Below are positions 46,961-55,783 of a stretch of 64,000 bases of DNA, one piece after another (positions within the stretch are counted from its first letter, which is position 1; every line of letters begins with the position of its first letter). Below the pieces are notes generated by a model. That model was not told the origin of the DNA. It did no database searches and worked only from the letters and a program-made list of their open reading frames with translations. The stretch is from NCBI GenBank assembly GCA_903866275.1, contig CAIPMU010000013.1, positions 140,523-204,522 of the forward strand, written 5' to 3'. Both the position numbers and the translations under genes were made by a program. The stretch comes from Vampirovibrio chlorellavorus (GTDB lineage Bacteria; Cyanobacteriota; Vampirovibrionia; Vampirovibrionales; Vampirovibrionaceae).

Positions 46961-47877
46961 TGCTGCAATCTATGGTCGCTCGCACTGTAATGCGTGCTGC
47001 AATAAGAACTTTCGTTTCAAAGTTAAAACCTGAAACGCGCCGTCGAATCAAGAATGCGTGGCAATATCTGCTTCTCGCACTGTTGGCGCTGCAGGCCGTT
47101 GGACCGTTTCTGTGGCTTCTCTCTACCGCGCTCAAAGGCCCCGGCGAGAACATTTTCGCCTACCCGCCCCAGTTTATCCCCGCGCACCCCACCCTGGAAA
47201 ACTTTGTCAGCGTGTGGCACAAGGTGCCCATGCCCTGGTTCTTCATCAACAGTATTGTAGTGACCTTGCTGACCATTTTTTTCAATATCACCCTGAGCGT
47301 GCTGGCCGCCTACCCCTTGGCCCGCATGCGCTTCAAGGGGCAGAACACCATTTTCTTCAGCATTCTGGCCACCATGATGATCCCCTTTCAGGTGCTCATG
47401 ATTCCACTGTATCTCATCTGCCTGAAGCTGAATTTGACCGACGGCGGCGGGCTAATCAACGGCTGGATGGGGCTGGTGCTGCCTTTTGCTGTCAGCGGCT
47501 TTGGCATCTTTTTTGTGCGACAGGCCTTGGTCACGCTCCCGCGCGAGCTGGAAGAATCCGCCGTGCTGGATGGCTGCAACAGTTGGCAGATCTTATGGCA
47601 TATTTTACTGCCCCTCATTCGCCCCACCTTGGCCACGCTGGCCGTGTTTGCCTTTATGGCCACCTGGGGAGAATTTCTCTGGCCCAGTATTATTCTGTCC
47701 GATCCCCATCACTTCACCCTGCCCGTGGGGCTGGTGCAACTGCAAAGCGCCTTCAGCGCGGATTGGAAGCTGATCGCTGCGGGAACTTTGCTCTCGATGG
47801 TTCCCATGCTGGTGTTTTTCTTCGCGCTACAACGCTATTTTGTATCGGGGGCGACGGCGGGGGCGGTAAAGGGGTAA
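46960..47877 (+). CDS. Sugar ABC transporter permease, MalG type
   Basis: A 305-residue partner permease. An N-terminal basic segment is longer than usual; six membrane helices follow. The EAA motif is LEESAVLDGCNSWQILWHILLPLIRPT. FSILATMMIPFQVLMIPLYLICLKLNLTD and the WPSIIL segment are typical of CUT1-family MalG proteins. ATG 46960 shares its A with the stop of the MalF-type gene, and AAGGTGG lies eight bases upstream. Repeat copy E begins 49 bases past the stop. Confidence 0.93.
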   Translation: MLQSMVARTVMRAAIRTFVSKLKPETRRRIKNAWQYLLLALLALQAVGPFLWLLSTALKGPGENIFAYPPQFIPAHPTLENFVSVWHKVPMPWFFINSIVVTLLTIFFNITLSVLAAYPLARMRFKGQNTIFFSILATMMIPFQVLMIPLYLICLKLNLTDGGGLINGWMGLVLPFAVSGFGIFFVRQALVTLPRELEESAVLDGCNSWQILWHILLPLIRPTLATLAVFAFMATWGEFLWPSIILSDPHHFTLPVGLVQLQSAFSADWKLIAAGTLLSMVPMLVFFFALQRYFVSGATAGAVKG

Positions 47878-47925
47878 AGCCTTTCAGGGGATTCGTTTCT
47901 AGCTGAATAATGTATGCCTTTCTTG

Positions 47926-48100
47926 CTGATTGGTCTTGAGGGAGGCTAGCCTCCCTCAAACGCCCTCCATTGGGGGGCAGTGGCGCCCCCCAAACCCTGC
48001 CAAGTGTTGTTTTCTTTCGCGTGGTTGTGGTACCTTTTTTGGCTTAGGAAACGAGCCTTTGGCTCCTTTTGGAATGCGGGCATGCTTTTTTTTGTAAGGT
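47926..48100 (+). repeat. Three-hairpin 3'-end repeat, copy E
   Basis: Sense to the MalG-type gene. Hairpin 2 is GGGGGGC / GCCCCCC, a matched change in both arms compared with other copies. Hairpin 3 core is GAGCC-TTT-GGCTC with a flanking mismatch. Its left flank GCCTTTCTTGCTGATTGG is identical to the flank of copy F. Confidence 0.9.
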
Positions 48101-48270
48101 GAGATTTGAGGGAAAGTGGAGAGGAAGATGAAAATTTTTTATTGCTCTGACATGAGAGGACGTATTGAGGACAGTTGAAATTCACTCAGAAAAGGCTGTA
48201 AATACTGCTATATCTGCTAAAAAATATTCTATTCTATTTAACCGAATCCTACCCAATTACAACCAACTCG

Positions 48271-48452
48271 CCCTACAAAAAAGAAAACTTGCCCATCCTC
48301 CAAAAAGGGGCAAAGCCCCTTTTTATTCACCAGAAAAGCAAGCCCGCCACGCAAAAGCAACGCACACTTGGAGGGGTTTGGGGAAAACATTTTCCCCAAT
48401 GGAGGGAGTTTGAGGGAGGCGAGCCTCCCTCAAGACCAATCAGCAAGAAAGG
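48271..48452 (-). repeat. Three-hairpin 3'-end repeat, copy F
   Basis: Sense to the REC-PP2C gene, 38 bases past its stop, and inverted relative to copy E. Hairpin 3 is AAAAGGGGC / GCCCCTTTT, another paired variant. Hairpins 1 and 2 match copies A, B and D in the stems. Confidence 0.9.
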
Positions 48453-48489
48453 CCTACAGTATTCGGTAAAAAAACAGAAACACGCAGTT

Positions 48490-49764
48490 TTAAAACGACT
48501 CAATCAATACCATACTCACATCATCTTCCAGGGGATGTCCCTGGGTATAATCGGACAAGCGGGCGACAATCTCGGGTAGGATGGGAGTGTTATCCTGCCG
48601 GTTTTTTCGCACCAGCTCCAGAAACATTTCGGCCAGCTCATCATCGCCGAATAAATCACCGTGGGTGTTGCGCATTTCGGTAATGCCATCGGTGAACAAA
48701 AAGACTTTATCGCCGGGGGCCAGTGATACCTGACCCAACGGGTACTCCATCCCTTTAACCCAGACCAGGGGCGTGCCGTTCTCTTGCAAGGCCACCATTT
48801 CATCCTTGGCGGCGCAGTAATAAAACGGATACGGATGCCCGGCCCCGGAGTACTCCAGCAGATGGTGGCCGGGCTGATTGGCCTGGTCATTTTCCCGGGC
48901 GTGGATCTGACAGTACACAGCGGTCACATATTCGCCGGTCTTCACCATGTCCGCCAGTTCGTTGTTCAGCTGATGGAGAATATCGTTGGGGGCACTGAAA
49001 TTGTGCGTAGTTCGGTACAGCGAGGACTTGAAAATGGCCGTGATAAAGCCCGCCGGCACCCCATGCCCGGAGACATCTGCAATGGCCACGCCCACGGTGC
49101 CATTGGGAAATTTAATCACGTCGTAAATATCCCCACCCAGCGAATCGCAAGGCAAATACACACCGGAGATTTTCAGGTGGTCATCTTTGTAATGGCACTT
49201 GGCCAGACTGTTGAGTCCGCCTGCGTCTTCCGGCGGCTGCTCCTCCTTCAGAAAGGGCGGCAACAAACTCTGCTGCAGTTGTCGGGTGACATACAACTCT
49301 TTTTCCACCTGAATGTTGCGCTCGTACAACTCGGTGTTCATCTTGTTGAGCTCTGAAGCCAGCGTGGTGGCCTGACAAGCGATCTGTTTGTTGCGAATGG
49401 CTGCTTGCACGCGGGCCAGCACTTCAGTAGACTCTGTCGCCACGGAGATGAAATCGGTAGCCCCGCTTTCAAAGCTCTGAATCAGGCTCCCATTTCGGGC
49501 CGGCTGGGTATTCATGAAGATGACCGGGATGTTCTCGGTTTCCGGGTCGTTCTTCAAACGCTCACACCACTTGTAGCCACTCTGATCGGGCAAGCTGGGG
49601 TCCAGCAGCACGAGATCCGGCTGGCTGGTCTTGATCTCCTCAAACACTTCCTGTCCGGCATGGTGGCTGATCCACTCATAGCCTAGCCCGGTCAGGCTAG
49701 ATTTCAACGCTGACAGGCAAGGGTGCTGATTTTCCTGGAAATCTGCTGAAAAGACTTTAATCAT
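48490..49764 (-). CDS. Response regulator with PP2C (SpoIIE/RsbU) phosphatase output
   Basis: A 424-residue two-domain signalling protein. The N-terminal receiver domain (1-125) keeps the phospho-acceptor Asp in LVLLDPSLPDQSG and the later Thr/Lys region in degenerate form (IFMNTQPA). A coiled-coil linker (~130-165) leads to a PP2C-like Ser/Thr phosphatase domain: GGDIYDVIKFPNGTVGVAIADVSGHGVPAGF and LFLFTDGITEMRN-type metal motifs (VFLFTDGITEMRN, LEDDVSMVLI). Such proteins dephosphorylate anti-sigma-factor antagonists in partner-switch cascades. No anti-sigma or antagonist gene is adjacent. Confidence 0.93.
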   Translation of the reverse strand: MIKVFSADFQENQHPCLSALKSSLTGLGYEWISHHAGQEVFEEIKTSQPDLVLLDPSLPDQSGYKWCERLKNDPETENIPVIFMNTQPARNGSLIQSFESGATDFISVATESTEVLARVQAAIRNKQIACQATTLASELNKMNTELYERNIQVEKELYVTRQLQQSLLPPFLKEEQPPEDAGGLNSLAKCHYKDDHLKISGVYLPCDSLGGDIYDVIKFPNGTVGVAIADVSGHGVPAGFITAIFKSSLYRTTHNFSAPNDILHQLNNELADMVKTGEYVTAVYCQIHARENDQANQPGHHLLEYSGAGHPYPFYYCAAKDEMVALQENGTPLVWVKGMEYPLGQVSLAPGDKVFLFTDGITEMRNTHGDLFGDDELAEMFLELVRKNRQDNTPILPEIVARLSDYTQGHPLEDDVSMVLIESF

Positions 49765-50143
49765 GGCCGCGCTTCACTTCGTCCTTAATACGGGTGTCTA
49801 ATCCTCAATCTGAGAATCCAATGACTTTGATGTCTTACTGTGCTCCCGCTAATGACTCAATTGCATTGAATCCATTGCTATCCCCTGTATCGGCAGCTCC
49901 ATCAAAAACATTAAAAAATATTTTTATTTCTTTACAATTCAGACAAGGCAGCCTCCCTAGGCAGGCATAGCCCCATTGCTCAAGTTCCTATGGATAGAGG
50001 ACGCAATAGGCCTTGCAAAATCGTAAACTGAATCTATCAATCGCGTGGTGGCGCAGGACATTTTTCTCCTCTTTGTTGGTTCAAGAGGATTGAGTGAAGA
50101 GCAACTGGATAACTTCTAAAGGATACCGAGGAGACAGTAGACC
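49765..50143. promoter_or_regulatory. Divergent upstream region
   Basis: About 380 bases between the REC-PP2C gene and a small cysteine-rich gene. AT-rich with no persuasive frame or long hairpin. Promoters for both genes must lie here, but I cannot fix them. Confidence 0.35.
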
Positions 50144-50401
50144 ATGGTAACGGCAACGCAAGCGGCCTTTTGGGCGCAACCATTGGACGAGGAAGTATCG
50201 GCATCAATTACGCAAACCTGGACCGATCAGGCCATCAAGTGCTATGTCACCGCTGCGGATTGCGCCAACTGCTCCATTCCCCGCGGAGGCTACTCCTTCG
50301 TCTGTCAGATGAACAAGGTCGTGCCCGTCCTCCTGAAAACCCTGGGTGCTCCGGAGCCCAAGCGCGTCAACAAGCTTTTACCCTACCTAAGTCAATACTA
50401 A
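50144..50401 (+). CDS. Small four-cysteine protein, 85 residues
   Basis: ATG 50144 follows GAGGAG at about ten bases. The product is soluble, with four cysteines clustered in the middle (KCYVTAADCANCSIPRGGYSFVCQ; spacing C-x6-C-x2-C-x11-C), which could bind zinc or an Fe-S cluster. The C-terminal half is helical and basic (VVPVLLKTLGAPEPKRVNKLL). A canonical terminator follows 49 bases after the stop, then repeat copy G. I do not recognise the family; the organisation marks it as a real, singly transcribed gene. Confidence 0.8.
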   Translation: MVTATQAAFWAQPLDEEVSASITQTWTDQAIKCYVTAADCANCSIPRGGYSFVCQMNKVVPVLLKTLGAPEPKRVNKLLPYLSQY

Positions 50402-50449
50402 CTTCAATCATTCAACATTCAATTAAAAAACCCCCTATGAAGCTGATTC

Positions 50450-50482
50450 AATAGCTAGAGCGGAGCTCTGGCTATTTTTTTT
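50450..50482 (+). terminator. Terminator of the four-cysteine gene
   Basis: Stem AATAGCTAGAGC / GCTCTGGCTATT (one mismatch) with a three-base loop and a run of eight T. Confidence 0.85.
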
Positions 50483-50513
50483 GCTGCGCATGAGTTTTTT
50501 TGCAAGCGGGTTT

Positions 50514-50690
50514 TGCTGGTTGGTCTTGAGGAAGGCTAGCCTCCCTCAAACTCCCTCCATTGGGGTGCACTGGCGGCCCCAAAACCCCGCCAGAGATCGT
50601 TTTTCTGGTGGGTGGTTGTGGCGCCTTTTGGCTTAGGAAAACAGCCTTTGGCTCTTTTTGGAAAGAGGGCGTGTTTTCTTTTTGAAAGGA
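50514..50690 (+). repeat. Three-hairpin 3'-end repeat, copy G (decayed)
   Basis: Sense to the four-cysteine gene, 113 bases past its stop and downstream of a normal terminator. Hairpin 1 has one mismatch (TTGAGGAAGGC). Hairpin 2 keeps only its outer GGGG / CCCC. Hairpin 3 is AAAACAGCC / GGCTCTTTT with one mismatch. It appears the most diverged copy. Confidence 0.85.
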
Positions 50691-51141
50691 GGGACTGGTT
50701 ATTCCTAACGTTTAATACATCCTGATTTGTTCTATGAATGAGAGGATTGAAGTTTTTAGCATTTACCGGACCTGATGTGCTTGACCGTTTTGCTTTTTGA
50801 TAAAGATCTGAGCTAAAAAATGAAAAGTCCCCAAAAAGTAAAACCGGACTTACAAGAAGTCCGGCCAATCGAAGGGGTATACATTTACAAAAACAATTAT
50901 ATGACAGTTTTTGTTTTTAAAACCATGTGATTCTTAATTTGTTTAAAGAAACTTTTCGCTGCACTTGAAGAAATACCTTAAAAGTCTTGATATGACTGGC
51001 TTTACAGTTATTAAACTCTTTGGCTCAACGGGCCATGCCTGGGCATCTTGGGTCTTAAAGTGGATGAACGGCAGGGTTCATTGTCGACAAGTGTTTCAAA
51101 TATGAACAAAGTGCAGGAGGCGCTGATGGTTCGGAAAAGTT
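50691..51141. other. Intergenic stretch between copy G and dxr
   Basis: About 450 bases with no convincing gene. One perfect 8-bp hairpin, CCGGACTT / AAGTCCGG (50844-50864), has no T tract. The rest is AT-rich. Confidence 0.4.
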
Positions 51142-52332
51142 TTAGCCTGTAGACCGGGCGGTTAATGGGTTCGCCTGCTCTCGCACAAACCGGCGTGCCC
51201 AGTCATCCAGCGCATGAATGTCGCTCAGGCTGGGAGCGCTGGGGGTGCTTTCCTGGCGGTGGGCGTTCAATGCCGCCTCTAGCAGTTTGGGGATGGCGCA
51301 GTAGTCGATCTGCTCCTCCAAAAATAGCTGGACTGCCATTTCATCGGCTCCGTTCAGCACCGCGGTTGCGCCGCTGCCCAGTCGCCCGGCTTCATAGGCC
51401 AGCCTGATGCATGGAAAACGTTCCAGATCCGGCGGCTCCAGATTGAGGCGGGACAGGCTCAGGAAGTCCAGATGGACCTTGGGTTCCGGATTAGGGAGGC
51501 GTTCGGGGTAAGTCATGGCGTACTGAATGGGGCCCCGCATATCCGGCGCGCCCATTTGCAGCAGGATGGATCCATCCACGAATTCCACCCCGCTGTGGAT
51601 CATGCTCTCGGGGTGCACCACCACCTGAATCTGATCGTATGAAACCCCAAACAGCCAATGGGCTTCAATCACTTCCAGCCCCTTGTTCATCATGGTGGCG
51701 CTGTCAATGGTAATTTTATGGCCCATCACCCAGTTGGGATGTTTCAACGCCTGACTGAGCGTGACTTTCTGCATGTCTGCTGCACTGAACGTGCGAAACG
51801 GCCCCCCGGATGCAGTCAGCAGAATGTGCTTGACCGCTTTGACCGGCTCATTTTTGAGACACTGATGAATGGCCGCATGCTCGCTATCAATGGGAATGAC
51901 CCGATCCAGATACGGTTGCACCAGATGTCCACCGGTAACAAAGGTTTCCTTGTTGGCGGTGAGCACTCTTTTTCCGGCATACAGAGCCTTCAGGGTGGGT
52001 TCCAGTCCGGCCAGCCCCACCAGGCCCACAATGACCAACGCGCTCACCGAGGACTCAGCGATCGCGTTAAGCCCTGCCTTCCCCACCAGAATCTCTCCCG
52101 AAAATGCAGGGGCATGGACGTTGAGCAATTCACGCAGTGCAGGCAAATCGCTCTCTTGTTGAATAGCGATGCACCGTGGGTGAAATTCTCCGGTTTGTTG
52201 CGCCAGCCGTTCCAGATTTTTACCAGCCCCCAGAGCGGCAATTGTAAAGCGCCCCGGCCAATGGCGAACCACGTCCAGCACTTGTGTCCCAATGGATCCC
52301 GTCGATCCGAGCAGAGCGATGTGTTGACTCAT
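51142..52332 (-). CDS. dxr: 1-deoxy-D-xylulose 5-phosphate reductoisomerase
   Basis: A 396-residue enzyme of the non-mevalonate isoprenoid pathway; it rearranges and reduces DXP to 2-C-methylerythritol 4-phosphate with NADPH. The NADPH loop is LLGSTGSIGTQVLD at the start. LTANKETFVTGG, IPIDSEHAAIHQCL (metal ligands), LTASGGPFR, HPNWVMGHKITIDSATMMNKGLEVIEAHWLF and VVHPESMIHSGVEFVDGS are all family signature blocks. Length is standard. It is divergent from the zinc-ribbon gene. Confidence 0.97.
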   Translation of the reverse strand: MSQHIALLGSTGSIGTQVLDVVRHWPGRFTIAALGAGKNLERLAQQTGEFHPRCIAIQQESDLPALRELLNVHAPAFSGEILVGKAGLNAIAESSVSALVIVGLVGLAGLEPTLKALYAGKRVLTANKETFVTGGHLVQPYLDRVIPIDSEHAAIHQCLKNEPVKAVKHILLTASGGPFRTFSAADMQKVTLSQALKHPNWVMGHKITIDSATMMNKGLEVIEAHWLFGVSYDQIQVVVHPESMIHSGVEFVDGSILLQMGAPDMRGPIQYAMTYPERLPNPEPKVHLDFLSLSRLNLEPPDLERFPCIRLAYEAGRLGSGATAVLNGADEMAVQLFLEEQIDYCAIPKLLEAALNAHRQESTPSAPSLSDIHALDDWARRFVREQANPLTARSTG

Positions 52333-52496
52333 ATTGCGCTTATTGTAAAAAACAATTCGTATTCCTTGGGGTATATCGAGTAACAGGGTATCATAGACAG
52401 TAACAACCTTCGATCATCGAATTGCCGGGTTGCCGATTTGGAAAAATGCCCCTGGGGTAGTTGGTACAAAACGGGGGGCAGGGAGAAGAGGTTCAT

Positions 52497-52727
52497 ATGT
52501 TTAAATGTAAGGAGTGCGGGTCCACTGAATTCAACCTGGTCGTTCAACCGGGCTTTAAAGGCACGGTGGATGTCAGTCATAACGAGCACAACGAAGTGGT
52601 GGTCACTGCCAATCAACAGGAATTTATTGCCGATCTGATGTTCATGAACCAGTTTGCGGTGTGCCGCCAGTGCGAAAGCATCAAACGCTGGGAATATTTT
52701 TTCCGTAACCCGGTGGTTGGCGTGTAA
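52497..52727 (+). CDS. Small zinc-ribbon protein
   Basis: From ATG 52497 (AGAGG six bases upstream) the product has 76 residues; an earlier in-frame codon at 52461 is less likely. Two CxxC knuckles, MFKCKECGS at the start and AVCRQCESI near residue 60, form a zinc ribbon. Between them is a beta-rich segment and a helix (NQQEFIADLMFMNQF). No further domain is present. Proteins like this may bind nucleic acid or a partner enzyme, but I cannot name a function. It is divergent from dxr. Confidence 0.8.
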   Translation: MFKCKECGSTEFNLVVQPGFKGTVDVSHNEHNEVVVTANQQEFIADLMFMNQFAVCRQCESIKRWEYFFRNPVVGV

Positions 52728-53074
52728 CACGTATCAAATAAGGCAGTCGGATTTGACCGGGCCAGAGGAGCAAGTGGGCTCTCCAGGTTTGGTGTAACAT
52801 CATCGCAGTTTGGGTTTCTATCAGCGCTGTTTGACGATTTCAGCGCAGTCGTTAGGGGTTTCATTTAAAACAATCATTTAGGGTGACAGGATTTCAACCC
52901 TCACTTTGGCATCTTTGGTTTACAATAAATTCAGGGATGTAAACGTAGAAATCTGAAGAATCACCATTTTGGAATTAGGATCCGTAAAGTAAGTGCCGTC
53001 GGGCTTTAGGGCCTGTATTGAACTGGCGATAGTGTGTTGTGTAGGGCTGGCTATATGGCCATCTTGACGTTAGG
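52728..53074. promoter_or_regulatory. Upstream region of folP
   Basis: About 350 AT-rich bases between the zinc-ribbon gene and folP. TTTACAATAAATT-like promoter material occurs near 52918, but no frame or strong hairpin is seen. Confidence 0.35.
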
Positions 53075-53968
53075 ATGTGTGACATGTTTTATCCATTGTC
53101 TGCTGTGAAAACTCACCCGAAAACTAAAATTATGGCCATTCTCAATGTGACCCCCGACTCCTTTTCGGACGGTGGGCGTCTGGAGAGCGTGGCGGATGCC
53201 CTGCGCGCTGCCGAGCATGCGCTTGCAGTGGGAGCCGAGATTCTGGACATTGGCGGGGAATCGACCCGACCGGGGGCAGAAACCGTGGATATTGATGCCG
53301 AAATTGAACGGGTGGTGCCGGTCATTGAGGCAATTCATCGTCGTTTTCCGCAGGCTCTCCTGAGCATTGATACCCGCAAGTCTGAGGTGGCCAAAGCCGC
53401 TTTAGAGGCTGGGGCCCACTGGATCAACGATGTCTCCGGTTTACAGTACGACCCTCAGATGGCCGATGTGGTGGCCCAGCAAGGGGCTACCCTGGTGCTC
53501 ATGCACAGTCAGGGCACCCCGCAAACCATGCAACAAAACCCGGAGTACCCGCTCGGAGTCGTTCGTTCCGTGTTTGAATTTTTTGAACACCAGATTAACT
53601 CAGCCTTACAGGCTGGCATCGCCCGAGAAAATCTCATTCTGGATCCCGGTTTTGGCTTTGGTAAAACCGTGGCCCATAACATGGAATTGATGCGCCAGCT
53701 GTCCACCTTCCATGCGCTGGATTTGCCCTTGCTGGTGGGGACCTCGCGCAAATCCTTTTTAACCCTGGGTCATCGGGATATTGGTGTGGATGAACGAGAA
53801 GCCCTCACTGCGGTGAGTGTGGCCTGGGCGGTTCAACAAGGGGCCGCCTATGTGCGGGTCCACGATGTGGAAACCCACGCCCCCGTGATTCGGCTGGCGG
53901 AATCGCTGTTGGCCAAGGAAATTGCCACACCAGAGCTATCCCCGGCGCTGTCACTGGCTGGCGCATAA
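53075..53968 (+). CDS. folP: Dihydropteroate synthase
   Basis: A 297-residue folate-pathway enzyme that joins p-aminobenzoate to dihydropterin pyrophosphate. Signature blocks: MAILNVTPDSFSDGG, ILDIGGESTRPGAE, SIDTRKSEVAKAAL, INDVSGLQYD, LILDPGFGFGKT and LLVGTSRKSFL. The start is ATG 53075 or ATG 53084. The ending beyond residue ~280 is a short Ala/Pro/Ser-rich extension. The usual neighbours (folK, folB, ftsH) are not present; the gene stands alone. Confidence 0.96.
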   Translation: MCDMFYPLSAVKTHPKTKIMAILNVTPDSFSDGGRLESVADALRAAEHALAVGAEILDIGGESTRPGAETVDIDAEIERVVPVIEAIHRRFPQALLSIDTRKSEVAKAALEAGAHWINDVSGLQYDPQMADVVAQQGATLVLMHSQGTPQTMQQNPEYPLGVVRSVFEFFEHQINSALQAGIARENLILDPGFGFGKTVAHNMELMRQLSTFHALDLPLLVGTSRKSFLTLGHRDIGVDEREALTAVSVAWAVQQGAAYVRVHDVETHAPVIRLAESLLAKEIATPELSPALSLAGA

Positions 53969-54018
53969 GAACGCTCGGCTTCCGCATTCCAGCGGGTTGG
54001 TCTGCAATGCCCGAATAA

Positions 54019-54120
54019 TTACTGCTGCAAGACATGCCAAACATGTTGGCCTAACCAAACCAGGCCAATGCTTGCAGTGCTGATCAGGGTAATGCCCAGC
54101 CATCGTGCCGTTGTCTCCAT
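54019..54120 (-). CDS. Very small single-span membrane protein, 33 residues
   Basis: ATG 54120 with GGAG nine bases upstream opens a 33-codon frame ending TAA at 54019-54021. The product (METTARWLGITLISTASIGL...) is one transmembrane helix with a short basic N-terminus and polar C-terminus (HVLQQ). Such mini-proteins are common regulators of membrane complexes but easy to miss. The gene is convergent with folP, 50 bases away. Evidence is limited to the ribosome site and hydrophobic pattern. Confidence 0.45.
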   Translation of the reverse strand: METTARWLGITLISTASIGLVWLGQHVWHVLQQ

Positions 54121-54562
54121 AAGCAACATCTCCGCTTGCCTGTTGATGTTGAAAATCCCCAATTTTAATTTTATCGACTTTAAACAAGGGCTACCATTGC
54201 CCGTACTGCCTATTGACCGCCAAACAAGATCATCCGCTTGGCTCCAAAAACACCACAGCCTTTTCTGAAGGCGAAAGAAGACACGGCTTCAAAATACTCA
54301 ACCGGGTAATTTCTTTCCAACGCAGGTTCACTACAATGGACAGCATCATCACCCGAAACCTCTTCGGGATTTTGCCAGAATAACATCTGATACAGGGGGC
54401 ATAGCGTAACCCAACGTCGGCGAACGGGAGTTGACGCCAAGGGACAGACTGGGCCTGTATTTCTCCTGCGCTGATGCTCAGCGGTTGAGGGGGTGTTGAT
54501 GCCAGAGTGCGAGCGCATTGAAGAAAAAGCCGATTCGGGACACAGACAGAAAGGATGGAGCC
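54121..54562. promoter_or_regulatory. Upstream region of the hemerythrin gene
   Basis: About 440 bases. Frames open here on either strand lack ribosome sites. I see no clear promoter pair or notable repeat. Confidence 0.3.
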
Positions 54563-55015
54563 ATGTCAAAAACCGATATTTTAACCCTCCTCACGCACGA
54601 CCACCGTGCAGTGGAAGCCGGACTCAAGACGCTCATCGCCCAGTCCGAACAAACGACACGCGTGGATAGGGCCAAGGTGACTCAATTGATTCACGCGCTG
54701 GATTTACACACCAGGATTGAAGAAACCTGCCTCTATCCGAAAGCTGAAAAAGAACGAGAAGCCAGCAATCTGGTGCAGGATTTTTACAGCGAACATCGGG
54801 AGGTTCGGGGACTCCTGACCAAACTGGAGCACTGTCAGGACAATACGACCCTGGCACGCCTCAGTCAGGAGATTTTAACGCACCTGCAATTCCATATCCG
54901 GGACGAGGAGAGTCAACTCTTTCCCTTGCTGCGTCGGGAATGGGAAGAACAGGTGCTGATCAGCCTGGGAGAACAAATGCAGGAGCTAAAAGAACGGGAG
55001 TTATCAGGCCATTAG
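54563..55015 (+). CDS. Hemerythrin HHE-domain protein
   Basis: From ATG 54563 (AAGGATGGAG upstream) the product has 150 residues: a four-helix bundle of the HHE cation-binding family. Iron-ligand candidates are in LLTHDHRAVEAG, LDLHTRIEETCLYP, FYSEHREVRGL and LQFHIRDEESQLFPLL. The two-iron site in relatives binds oxygen or senses oxidative/nitrosative stress. The first ~12 residues hold no further domain. It is followed on the same strand by a small secreted protein, but that gene appears to have its own promoter. Confidence 0.92.
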   Translation: MSKTDILTLLTHDHRAVEAGLKTLIAQSEQTTRVDRAKVTQLIHALDLHTRIEETCLYPKAEKEREASNLVQDFYSEHREVRGLLTKLEHCQDNTTLARLSQEILTHLQFHIRDEESQLFPLLRREWEEQVLISLGEQMQELKERELSGH

Positions 55016-55114
55016 GTTTATGGGGCACCCATTGGTTTGCCCGGATCACCCGGCGTGACCCGACGCTGGCGCTGCTCCGGTTCAAGGCAGCGCGGCAACT
55101 CAGCAGAGCCTCTA

Positions 55115-55123
55115 TGGTATACT
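55115..55123 (+). promoter_or_regulatory. Extended -10 promoter of the second two-cysteine protein
   Basis: TGGTATACT (TG at 55115, TATACT 55118-55123) fits an extended -10 box. Transcription would begin near 55130, about 20 bases before GTG 55151. Confidence 0.45.
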
Positions 55124-55150
55124 GATCAACAACATAAAACTGGTGTTCAC

Positions 55151-55528
55151 GTGATCCAAACTCCCAACCCCGCCGGGTGGCAAACCGGTGCCCGCATCAA
55201 TGGCCGAAGAGGCCTAAGACTTCTGGGCAAGTTCACACAGGTCCTGTTGATCGGTGTTCTCATGAGTGCGCCCGTTGTCTGGGCCGACTGCCAGACAACC
55301 TACAATCAGGCTATGACCCTGCTGGATACCACCACCACCAAGGCGGTGCAAAATGGTCACCCCAACCCGGACGCTTTTTCCAGCGAATTTCAGTCACTGG
55401 TGGGCAGCTTGCAAGCTCAAAAATGTCTGCCCGAATTGATGACCCTGATCCAGCACATTCAATCCGAACAGCAAAAAATCCCCAACCCGACTGATGCCGC
55501 ATCTAAAGGCCTGCCCATCACAAACTGA
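55151..55528 (+). CDS. Small secreted two-cysteine protein, paralogue 2
   Basis: With GTG 55151 as start the product has 125 residues; the frame is open to 55037, but the extended -10 box at 55115-55123 lies inside that extension. A signal peptide (LGKFTQVLLIGVLMSAPVVWA) precedes a mature part of ~75 residues with two cysteines (ADCQTTYNQAMTLL and KCLPELMTLIQHIQSEQQ). It is clearly homologous to the protein at 22572-22862 in spacing and key residues, with the same NG--F-S-F--LVG/IS phrase. Function unknown; the conserved Cys pair suggests an extracytoplasmic helical hairpin. Confidence 0.7.
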   Translation: MIQTPNPAGWQTGARINGRRGLRLLGKFTQVLLIGVLMSAPVVWADCQTTYNQAMTLLDTTTTKAVQNGHPNPDAFSSEFQSLVGSLQAQKCLPELMTLIQHIQSEQQKIPNPTDAASKGLPITN

Positions 55529-55555
55529 GACTCGCCAGCAGAAATATTGACCCGT

Positions 55556-55783
55556 TTAAGGCCGACTGTGCAAACGACGGGTATTTTGAATGGCTATTTT
55601 TTCCTCCAGCGCGGCGTTCGTCTCTTCCCGAGACCCATAGTGATCGGCACTGGCGTTGTCGGGGATCATTTGGCCAGCGGCAAGCGATTCTGGATCAGGC
55701 CGACTTTTAGACCGGGATTTTCGCCCATGACTCTGCGTTGAACCTGATTCCTGTTGTCCACTCTGATCCTTGTGGAACACCAT
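55556..55783 (-). CDS. Small hydrophilic hypothetical protein, 75 residues
   Basis: ATG 55783 (or 55786) lies just past AAGGGGGT. The frame is open further upstream to 55912, but without a ribosome site. The product is very polar, rich in Ser, Arg, Glu and Gln (SHGRKSRSKSRPDPES), with a short helix near the end (NAALEEKIAIQN). No family recognised. It is convergent with paralogue 2 of the two-cysteine family, 27 bases away. Confidence 0.4.
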   Translation of the reverse strand: MVFHKDQSGQQESGSTQSHGRKSRSKSRPDPESLAAGQMIPDNASADHYGSREETNAALEEKIAIQNTRRLHSRP

